DNA from: Pogona vitticeps
Taxonomy: Eukaryota; Chordata; Lepidosauria; Squamata; Agamidae
Reading direction: 5' to 3'
NCBI RefSeq assembly: GCF_051106095.1
Contig: NC_135787.1
Location: 156,434,001 to 156,498,000 of the forward strand
DNA: 64,000 bases
Every line of letters starts with the position of its first letter. Position 1 is the first letter of the stretch. Positions 25,591 through 37,500 of the stretch are shown here, piece by piece. The notes under the pieces are model-generated. The model was given only the letters and a program-made list of their open reading frames with translations. It was not told the DNA's origin and searched no databases. A program made the translations under genes and the position numbers.

Positions 25591-28500
25591 CATTTTAAGA
25601 TTGAGCTGTGCACTTTCCAGCACATGGAACCACATCGTTAAATATTGATTCTGATCACCTGCTCTGTGTTAAAGCTCTGCACAAATCATTTGCATTCTGT
25701 AGCTTCTTTCTAACCATCAGCAGCCTGATCTTATAATTCACAGTAATGCGCTCCTCTTGGCAACAGGCTCTTCCACATGAGGTTCTGTTTACAGTCAAAT
25801 TCTTCATGTTCTTCTCTCTATTGGACTTGAGAACTGAAGTGCTTAATCACATAAAATAGTCAGCATTTTGCCTAAATGCTCTTTTTTAAATAGACTTGAG
25901 TTTGAAATCGATATTCCTTTTTCCTCAAGATTCTGCTCTGTAGTTTGCAAAACTGAGAATACCACACCAACCAAAAGGAGTTTCACCATCCCAAGACTTT
26001 GTATTTGTAGTTTACTGGTTTCCTTAAGGTATAGCACAAACATGTTCATACTGGCCAGTCCTCACCCATCTCTTGAAAGAGTGTTTACCTTCTAAGCCTA
26101 TTCTTTCCCAGTCATGAAGCAGAGAAATAAATCATAGAAACTACAGCAATCTGGGAAGCAATCCCAGATTCCCAATTCTCAAATTGAATATATACAAACA
26201 ACTTGCATACAATTTCCAATTATCCAATGTGGATCTGTCAGATCCAGTTCCTGTACAACTGTTTGGGGATGGTGATGGTGGAGGAGAGATAGTAAATGCA
26301 GAGGAAGAACAAGACAAATACAGTGGTGCCTCGCTTGACAATGTTAATTTGTTCCAGCGAAATCACTGTAGAGTGAAATTGTTGTCAAGCAAAATAAAAA
26401 ACCAATTGAAACGCATTGAAAACCGTTAAATGCGTTCCAATTGGCGAAATACCTGCTCGTTCAGCAAAGATCCTCCATAGGGGCAGCCATTTTCTGGTGC
26501 CTGTAATGCGAGGAATCCGTCCCTAACACAGCGGGGAGCCATTTTCTACAGCCGGTGGCCATTTTGAAACCCAACGATCAGCTGTTTGCTGATCACCGTA
26601 AAGCGAAAAATCGGTTCCTGAAGCAGGGAACCGAACAACGTTAAGCAAGATTACCCCATCTAAACATTGTTTCGCGATCGCAAAAACTTCAATGTTAAGC
26701 GGATTCATCATCAAGCGGGGTAATCGTCCAGTGGGGCACCACTGTATGTTCTTTGTGTAGACCTTTGGTCTAGATGGGTGGGATAGAAATCTAACAAACA
26801 AACAAACAAACAAACAAACAAACAAACAGTCTGCAAAAGCAGGCTTTTAATTGTGGAGATGAGTAACCAAGCCTAAGACAAAAGCTTTACATTCAGGAAC
26901 TTCCAACATTAATCTTACACACTTCCCCCCTAAACAGTTCAAGACAGAATGCAGGTATCTTTGCTCTTGCATCTGTCACAACAAAGTGAAGGTTTTCTCC
27001 AGATTCATCACACTGTGCCTCATATGGATATCATATTCTGAGATGGAATCATGGAAGTATCCCTATATTTACAGCAGTTTTATGGTAACTGATTACCTAC
27101 AAATGTTATTGAACTACAACCCCCTTCACGCATGGGTGGGCTAATGGAATTTGAAGTCCAACATCTGCAGTGTCACAAGTTCTCCAGACCTAACAAATAA
27201 GTCTATTATCTTTCAAACGAAAGCATATATTAACATATGAGTCATCAATACCTATCAACTGCCTTACCAGTTATCCTTCCCACAGAGAAAGCCTGCTACT
27301 TTTTCCAGATAATCACCCTTTTCCACAGATAAAACACCTTCAGTGACTGAACATTCTCCTGCCTTAAACCTTGCCTTGTTATACTGCAAAACAATGTCAG
27401 CCTTTAAAGATAGATACTTAGAATTGCAACCTTAGTTGCCCCATTTTCTCAAGGAGAACTCTCAAGAGACATTCAGTTCCTCCATACAGTATTTCCTTTA
27501 ACTATGGGCTCTTTTTTGTGCTAGCAGCCCTCCATCTCAGCAGTTGGAAGAATCATCAATGGAAGAATCATAAAAGTCCCCACCACCATGCCAATCTTTT
27601 TTCTAGCAGCTTCAGACACTATATATCTCAGACAACTGTCTAACCCAAGTTGAAACTTGCCTTGTGCTTTATTTACATTATGAAGTGCACATCCCACACA
27701 CGGTTTCATCAAACATGAATCACAGCCATCTGGGCAGAACCCTCTTGCCTACCAAAGCACTTCAGACACCTTTCCTCATTCTCAAATTTCCTTTCACATA
27801 TAAAACCCACCATAATAAAATAATAATAATCATGTGCTGTCAAGTGAATTCTGACTTAGGGTGACCCTCTTCAGGGTTTTCCAGGCAGAGACTTACTCTG
27901 AAGTGGTTTACCATTCCCTTCTTCTCTGTGTGCCCCGGGACTATGCAACTTATTCAGGGCTATACAAGCTGGCTCTACCCACAGGAGGCACAGGTCTTCT
28001 AAATAAAAGGTCTTCCATCAATACCGTTTCCCTTCACTCTTATAATAATCTTTCTTGGATTCCTACTTCACATTTCTATCAATAATTTAATACCAGCCAT
28101 TCAGTATTTATAGAACACCAGACAATGTACAAATATATATATCAATCAGCCTTACATTGAAAGCTGTGCTTCTACAAATCTGTTTGTGCAGTTTCAGTGT
28201 TTTTTCCCAGGTGTGCAAGTGTTCAAAGTAAACACAAAGGGAAATGACTCACAATAGCCCAGAAGATGCAGCAGTAGTGCTTTGAAACATTAAGACAGCC
28301 TGAGAGGAAAGAGAGAAACTACAGTGTGCACAGATTTAGACAATAACCTAAACATATCCCAAATGCAAAAGGAAAATGTGTAGAAGTTAATCTTATTTAT
28401 CCTGTTATGTTGAAGCATAACAGGAAAATCATGAATAGCTTTAAAATGACAGAGAAGAGATAAACAAACAACTGCCTTAGCCCAGATGCTGCAGTTGTAG

Positions 28501-31500
28501 CTGAGTAAACAATGGGTATTTTAAAGGATTAAATTCATTTAAACCTAATTTGATAGACTTTCTGCAATACAGAAATTGAAAAAGAGCTGTGATCATTCAG
28601 TTGGTTTGCTTTTTGTTACACATTTCCTATTCTTTTTTCCCTAAAGTAAGAGTTCCTGATTTTTTAACACAATGGCTGAAATCTGTGACTTAGCATAGTA
28701 AATCACTAGAGTAGGCCCACTAGATCAGTGGGGATTTGGTGAGCAAACTGCACGGATTTGATGGCCCTACTCTAAATATATCTAATATTTTAAACAACAT
28801 GATTCAGATGAAGAGCTAAAGTCAAGCAACAAATACAGGATTAAACTGTCACGTTTTCTAAATTTACATCTAAAATTGATGACCACAGGAGGTTGTGTCA
28901 TATGTGCATCTGTTTTACAACAAAAATGTACCAATATTCCAGGTTAAAAAACAAACAAACAAACACAATGAAAGAAACAGGTCTTCCAGTATTTGTCAGA
29001 ATGCTCATCTCAAATCCCTAAATCACCAGACCAAGGTAAACTAATAAGCTAATTCAAAGCACAATTATTAAGTCAGGAATAAGATAGACAGGGATAGCAT
29101 TGCTACGCTGCCACAATATTAAAAAATGAGGCATCAAGATGTTTTACTGGTTCTACAACAATGCTGACTTAAGTAAGCCCTGTCAGCATGTAGGACTGTA
29201 CTTCCTTCCCACTCAAAGAAATCACAAACTTACTTAGGAACAGGGTGGAGTTGATCTTCACTAAAGACTGTACCGAAAATAGTCATACATGTGCATTGTT
29301 ATTTGCCACGAAGTTAGAACCAACTTACAGCAACCAGAAGAGTACAGGTATAGTGAGATACTTAAGTAATGATTTTACCAGGGCCATCCCCAGTGAATGG
29401 AGATTAAAACCCAGCACTAATCCATCACTCCAGCCATTGCACCACACTGTGTATCTCTGTAATAATAATGTGCTGTCAAGTCAATTCTGATTTATGGTGA
29501 CTTTTTCCATGTTTTTCTAGTTTCAGAGTATTCAGAAACTGTTTTACCATTCCCTTATTCTGCAGGCACTCTAGGACTGTGCAGCTTGCCCATGGCTATA
29601 CAGACTGATTTTTCTCCTGGGAGGTGAGTGAGGAATCAAACTTTCAATCCCTGGCTCCGCAGCCCAGCACTCCAACTCACTGAGCTATTAAGCCAGCTAC
29701 TCATACAAGTACAAACATTTAAATACCATATTACAGACAGCTAGCCTTTTACCCTCCAAATTTTGGACCTATAGTTTCCAGAATAACTTATCATGACTGG
29801 TTTTGCTAGATGGTGCTTCTATGGAATTGATGTCAAAGCATCCCTAGCTCTGATGCAAATCCTGCTGTATGCCCTATGAATGTATCAAGTAGGAAAAATA
29901 TAGGGGCTATAAGTGCATCAAATTACTGTACTTCTAACAGAAAAGGGCTTACCCGTTCTTATGAGCTCTATTCTATCACCTTCTTGAGGTCTAATATTCT
30001 GCAACTTTCAATTACTGGTGTGGTTAGACTGGTGGGCCACTGGCTCCTTCCATTCTATCACATCACTGCTAAAGTTACAGCCTGCCACTCTAACATGCAA
30101 ACACGTAATCTCACAGAAGAAGAAAATCTCATAAAAGCAGCACTTACAATCAAAGTTAAGAGGGTCATCAAATCTTAATACTGCTGTGAGAATTAAATTT
30201 GTAGATCCTGTTCAGATATAACACAACAGTTATAATGATGCTGGTAAAGAAGGGAGAGGGAAACTATATGAGAAAGGAAAAACAAGGTGGAGTTCATTTC
30301 TGCTGGCAACTTTTTGTATCAGACCAAGAGATCAGCAGTATTAAATCTCCAGCAGACTGCAAGTAAGTTGTACAGTACTACTTCAGTTTCTTAATACTGC
30401 CATAAATGGGAAATCTGAACTAATACAATATAACCCATGATTTTATTTTTTCTATATCTTTCTTGTTGTTTATTTTTTATATCCCACTTCCTAAACTACC
30501 CACATCTATCTTGCTCAATCAAAATAATATGGATCATCCCAAGATGTCTTGCTTCCTGAAGTACGGCAGCAAACCCCACTCCCAGGGCCAGACAAATTAC
30601 CCCAGAACCAGAGCAGAAAACCCAACAGTACATTTCCCCACATCCCATCCTTTACTTAAAAATACGTTAATATAGAAAATGACTACCACATTCCTGCCCT
30701 TCTACAGTATCCTAAAGGCAGAGGGTAGCCTCCCTTTCCCCCATTCTCTTTATATTTGTTGTTTCTAGTGATGGGCAAACTTGACACTCAACCTGAAATT
30801 GGTTAGTTTATATCCGTTTTAGTGGACAACCTGGTGGAGGGGAGAATCCGTTTCCTCCCCTGAGTATCTCCTGGTTCCTGTGTCATGTAACCCACTTCTC
30901 AAACTGTAATGAACCTTTGTGTATGTATCTTGCCATACAACTCAGGAAACCCTGCACAAGAGTCACAGATTTCACATGTGCAAAGTACAATTTGGCATTC
31001 TGAGCTGTAGTACAACAGAGGAATAATGCTTGGTTCATAATACATATCAGCTTTATTAGCAGGATAGTTTCCTAGTAGTTACAAACTTTAGCAATATCGC
31101 TAGTCATTTTTTGATACCTTCTTGTCTTGATTAGCCTCTTTCTCATTCAGGGAGGGATGTGGTGGCACAGCGGGTTAAACCGCAGAAGCCTCTGTGCTGT
31201 AAGGTCTGTAGATCTTCAGCTGTAAGATCGAATCCACATGACGGAGTGAGCACCTGTCGCTTATCCCAGCTCCCACCAACCTAGTGGTTCGAAAGCGTGC
31301 AAATGCAAGTAGATAAATAGCGACCACCTTGGTGGGAAGGTAACAGCGTTCCGTGTCTAAGTTGCCCTGGCCATGTGACCACGGGAGATTGTCTTCGGAC
31401 AAACGCTGGCTCTACGGCTTGGAAACGGGGATGAGCACCGCCCCCTAGAGTCGAACACGACTGGACAAAAATTGTCAAGGGGAACCTTTACCTTTACCAT

Positions 31501-34500
31501 TCAGCTTAGCTTTGAAGGCAAGAATGCCCTTGAGAAAAAGAGGTGTTTGAATCACAGAATAAGATGTAACCAAACAGAATGCTGTTTGACCAAAAACAAA
31601 CAAAAAAACCATAGCAAAGTCGATCTTTAGGACCTACACTAACTGCTCTGTGCTAAGAAATTACACATAATATGTAGCATCCCTTTTGCATTCTTTAAGT
31701 AATACTGGAAAAATGTGTAGCATGAGCTAAATTTGGTTTTTAATCATATTCAGAACAGAATGAGACTTGTGAAGTAAACACTAATATATCTCTTGTACTG
31801 AATTGAATTCCATTGATTCAGCATGTCTACTCCAGCTAGAACGAACAATTGGATTGAGTTTTACACTACCATAAATTACTCAAAATGCAAATATAATTCT
31901 GTTTTCTCTGGCATACTAAATGACAAATGTGCAAAGAAAATAAAGAAATGTAGATGTTTAGTACTTCAAAATTCCTCCAGCACATCTGTGAAGCAGACTT
32001 TACATAAGAACTACAGGCTTGTGTAATCTGACCATATACCAAATTACTAAATGGATCATATCCTCACATTTGGTGCTTTTCCGAATCTCACGTCCACTAG
32101 ATAGTTTGGGTCAGCTCCTACTAGGTAGCTGATGGCCAGTTGCAGAAATTCTGAAAGTTGCAGTCCGGATCATCTGGAGGACATCAGGATGGTAGAAAGC
32201 TAATTTTCCAATTCTGCTTCATGTTTGTTTTCCAAAACTACCTCAAAGACAGATGATTCACACCAATATCACTTCAATTAACACAGGTCACCCTATATTG
32301 ATTCAGCCCATTGGTTTATCTAAGGTAGTACTGTGTTTCCCCAAAAATAAGACAGGGTATTATATTAATCTTTGTCCCAAAAAACACATTACTGTAGGTC
32401 TTATTTTCAGGGGATTTTTTTTCCATGTACAACAATCTACATTTATTCAAATACAGTCATTACATCTTCTTCTGGTTGCTGCACAATGGTGGAGGGGTGG
32501 GTTTCACTTAACTGGGGCTTATTTTTGGGGTAGGGTGTATCTTACGAGCATCCTGAAAAATCATACTAGGGCTTATTTTTAGGTTAGGTTTTATTTTCAG
32601 GGAAACAGGGTACTGTATTAGCAATTCCAACTGGCATAGGCTCTCCAGTGTTTCAGGCACCTGGACATTCTTGGCACTCCCTGATAATTTCCATCCAAGT
32701 AGTAATGCAACACAATCCAACTAGCTTCTGAAATCACATAAGGATAGTATGTTCATGATGGTATTAAGATTGGTTTTAGCTATGTTCCTACTGAATAGGG
32801 AAACAAAAGTATGAACAATGCATCTCTGACGAAACAAATAAGTAGATCTACTGTAAGCCCAGGAATCTCCTGATTTAAAGCAAAGATGCATTTCAACTTT
32901 TAAACTGATAAAGGGTAACTAGTGTTGATATATTTAATGTTAGGCTAAAAATGAATGCTTACCATATATGATAATCTGTGCAATTAGGACAAAGCTCAAG
33001 GATCTACTATACTCTGGTTCTTCCAAATCCTTGTGGTTCAGCAAATGTACTGAGGTGCAAAATACTGGCTCAGGAAGGCAAACCTTCACTAAAGAATTAG
33101 GGAACAACATGCCCCTGTGTTTCTGTTACTTCGACATTTCTCCCCACTCACAACAGGGCAAAGGCTATAAGCCTATTAAGCATTTGCCTGCAAATTTGTT
33201 TCTTTTAAGCATTTTACCTAGAGTCTTCACATAACTGTAAGAATGTTTTTTAAAGTAACATGCCTCTGACTTTTCAAAAACACACATGTTTTTAATAATT
33301 TTTCATTTTTTGTGTATAGAAGCAATGTGGATGAATAAAACTGATAGAAATAGGCAAGCTGATGTTGACTGAATAATTTTTCTACTTGGGGAAAAAATAA
33401 GATGTGGATGTCTAGAGAAGACTTATTTCACCATGAGTGTTTACAATGAAATTAGTTATACAGTGGTACCTCGCTAGACGACGACCTTGCAAAATGACAA
33501 ATCCGCATGACGACGAGGTTTTGCGATTGCTATAACGATTCGCAAAACAGTGATTCCAATGGGCGATTTTCGCTTGACGATGATTTGGTTCATGCTTCGC
33601 GGAGCATTTTTTTCACAAGACGACGATTTTTACAGCTGATCGGCGGCTTCGCAAAATGGTTTCCCTATGTTTTCAGGACCAGTGCTTCACAGGACAGCCA
33701 TTTTTACAGCTGATCGGCACTGCACAAAATGGCTGCCCTATGGGCGATCTTTGCAAAACAACAATTTTTCCCCATCAGAATGCATTGGGTTTCAATGCAT
33801 TCCAATGGGGGAACGGTTTTCGCAAGACAATGATTTCGCTAAACAGCGATTTCCACAGAATAAATTATCGTCATGCGGGGCACCACTGTACCTCAATATC
33901 CTGATAAACACTGGTATGATTGACAGAGATTATCTGGTACACATTGGAATTAACCTTTTCAGAGATAAATGTCAGCAGTGACAGATCACTATAGACTCAA
34001 ACTACCAAAGTTTTAAACTATTACAAAATTTTATAGTATTAGTATATATATAGTATATACTTGTAACCCTGACCCGTGAAGAAAGCTTACAATCTGTTTC
34101 CAGAGTCAGACTGGAGTAGCAGTCTTGTCATATAAAAATGCACTCCTGGTTCCTGTCTCTTCAAGCTTTCTTCACTTTAACAGCTACTTTAATGGAGGTG
34201 AGGAAATCTTTTTGCTTTTGCTTTTGAAAACAAATGGTAGTTTCACAGTCACATAGTCTTACTGGCATGTCTGAGGAACTAGACTTGATCCACAAAAGTT
34301 CACATTAAAATACAGTAGTTAATTTTTAATGTGACACATTTTTATCTCTCTCTGTTTTTTGTTTTGCTTGGGAATTGGAAACCTTTGGAAGTCTACTGCA
34401 CACAACCCAGGAACCAATTAGTATATCCTGATCTACTTTCTGTCTACTCCTACTTTCTGCCTACTCAAGATTAATGTCTTGAAAAATAAACTGGAATCAA

Positions 34501-37500
34501 CAGCAATGGAATCAACAGCAAAATTGTGCTATTTAATTATTTAAAACATTTAATCCTATATTTTAAGGCACATGAAGCTGCATAAAACATTTTGAGTATT
34601 AAAACAAAACCTACATACTTCAGATTGCTTTTCATACAAGAATGCAAATCTCAAGATTAGAGATGGGGGTATTTGTATATGAATATTCCCCTCAGGTGGA
34701 GATAATGAGGGTTCGGCCCCATGGGGCCAGACGGTCCACTCACAATTCCGCTGCTGCGGCAAGCTTGACAGAACCTTCCTATCGGTTGCTTGTGATAGAT
34801 TATCCATCCTGGCAGAAGGTGGGATGACGAGCCTCTCTGCAAGATCACAGAGTGGCTAATCCATCACAAGCAACGGAGCAATAGGAAGGCTCTGTTGAGC
34901 TTGCAGTAGCAGCAGAATCATGAGTGGACTGTCTGGCCCCATGGGGCTGGACCCTTGTTATCTCCACCTGTGGGGGATATTCATATACAAATACGAAAAA
35001 CCCCATCTATACTCAAGAGGCATATCTGAATAGAACCTGGAAGGTAACTTTTAATATTTGATAGTCTGAAGGCCTGAAAAAGTGGATACTCACCCTATGA
35101 TTATAATTCTATATGTGATTAACATAACTGCTCTTTTAGCTTCTTACTGTTAATTACAAATGAAATTAAAACATTGTCACACCACAAAGAGTGAGTTTAA
35201 CTCATCCCTCATTAGCCGCCCAGAGTGGTCGAAATGACTAGATAGGCGGGGTATAAATACAACAAATAAATAAACAAACAAACAAATAAATAAATATTAC
35301 AGATCGTTATAGTTATGCCTTGGTCACTAAGAAAATGTTTTACAAATAAATTATAGGGTTTTTTAACCAGTTGATTCCAAACTCCAGATTTAAGTTTACT
35401 GTTATCTTTTCCTTACAGCCCTTTCCAATCCAAAACGTCAGCTTGTGAGGCAATTACTTAATGACAATTTACAAAGTCCAGAGCTCAGTCAGATAATGAA
35501 ATTTCGTGTCACTAAAAGGACAACAGATAAGAACACTTACTTGGGCTTCACCACTCCTCATATCTAGTCACACTTCACAAGGACAATACCCACCATATGT
35601 TAATGGGAATTCGGAGTCAGTTCTGGGCATACATGCAAGTTGCAGTTACTTATATGACTTGGTCACTTTATATTTCATCCACACTAAGGGTTCTCAACCT
35701 TTTGCTGCTTATGTTATGCCAATCTATCAATGATCCAGAGTCCATAAAAACAAACAAAAAGTCTGTTCCCCTCCCCTAGGAACAGAGGTATATTTAGAGG
35801 CATTTTGGTTTGTGTACTTATCATATCTATGGTATGGCAGCATGCCAACAAGGTTGCAGATAAATAATCCATGGTAGGAAGGACTGGTTGGAGACGGTAT
35901 GTCAGTCTCTTAAATGGAAGTAAGTTATACTGATAAGCAGTTCATTTTGAAGTGAATATTTTTATTATAAATATAAGGTAATTATTAGTAATTAAACAAA
36001 CTGTAATGTAAAAAATGAAAGTGAGTTGCTGAGACTGAAGGCTATGTTCTGTTCAATCCTATGGTTGTCCACTAAATCTAAATGCGCTCAATGAGATTAA
36101 TTCCCTAGTAAGTACAATCCTATACAATCAAGAAGTTACATCCCAATTTTATTTTTGAATGGACATACATAGGACAGGATTACTCTGCTAGTTTATTAAG
36201 AAACATCCTTTACAAAATCAATAAACAAACATCAGACTGTCTACTCCAATAAAAAGATCAGAATTCATACAAAAATATTCAATATTTGCTGCAAACCGTT
36301 AAACATCAGGTCCTCATAGTATTATACATTTTGGAACAAAGTTGACTTTGTTTTCTCTAATTGCTTTCCTTAATTGGGGCAACAGAACAAAATACATAAT
36401 ACATGTCATTGTTTACTAAATAAGGAACAGCTTGGGTCAAACATTAGCACAAAGCACAACAAAAGATTAACTACACGGATAACAAATCTTTACTCAAAAT
36501 AAATTTTAAAAACCCTCACTGCAAAATCTGAACAAACAAAAGTGTAAAAATCCATCTTCCTAGGATTACCAACAAGGATGCCTAAGGTACTTTATTCAGC
36601 CTAAATTTTCATGGGCTGCTGCCTCACCTGCATTCCATGAAAGCTTGAGCTAAATAAAGTTTTCCAGCCTTTCAATTGCCACAAGCCTTTTTTAATTTGC
36701 TGCTAAACCGAAAGCCACAACAAATCTTCTACAGAGTTATCAGAAATGTTTTCAGCAGTCTCCTATGGTGCATTCTGTTTAACTTAAAACCCTGCTGCAT
36801 CTTCTTTTAACAAAAGACAGTCCAACAAAGGTCCACCACCTTACCTATTGGCGTGCTTCACACAACTTGCCACCCACACCAACGAGGTTTGCTGGATATA
36901 AGACGGAAAGGTCGGTGTTCTCATATAATTTAAAGCCCTCAATCATTAAATTTTGCCTCGTGACACATTAAATCCTGGTCTTCTGGGCACCGCTCGCGGT
37001 TGCACAAGACGAGACCCGCCAGGGAAAGGAGGAAGAAGAAACAACAACTCAATTTCTTCCATTTCCGTGGAAAAAGAAGTCACGAACATGGCTCCATGGG
37101 GGGGGGGAGGCTTTATTTCTCCTCAGAGGTTGAGGTCGGGAGAAAGCAAAACAAAACCTCAACAGAGGCAAAAAAAAAAAATCGAAGGACGAAAGTTAAT
37201 TTACTTCACCCTTTTTCTCTCAGACGAACTCAAGACAACAATCCACAAAAGGAGGGGGGGACAAAGGTGATGAGGGCGGAGGAAGGCTGAGAGGATTTGG
37301 GGCGCGGGGGGGGGGAAGAAAGGAGAGGAGAGAAGCTTGATCCAGGAGGTGGGCTCTTTGCTCTTCTCACCCGACCTTACTGGGGGGAAAAACAAGGGAA
37401 GAGAGAAAGAAAGGAGACCTTAGGTCAGGACTGAAGATAATGAGGGAGACTGGAAGTTCTGGACAAGGCAAGAAACCCGAACTGGGGAGGAAACTTTCAG

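Noticed and set aside
30766-30860. CTAGTGATGGGCAAACTT as a hAT terminus
   Set aside because: Only one end found; no partner end or target duplication nearby.
37098-37315. G-runs as a G-quadruplex regulatory element
   Set aside because: Homopolymer G runs exist, but there is no clear four-tract pattern. They lie in intron 1 of FGD6 and may partly be sequencing-sensitive.
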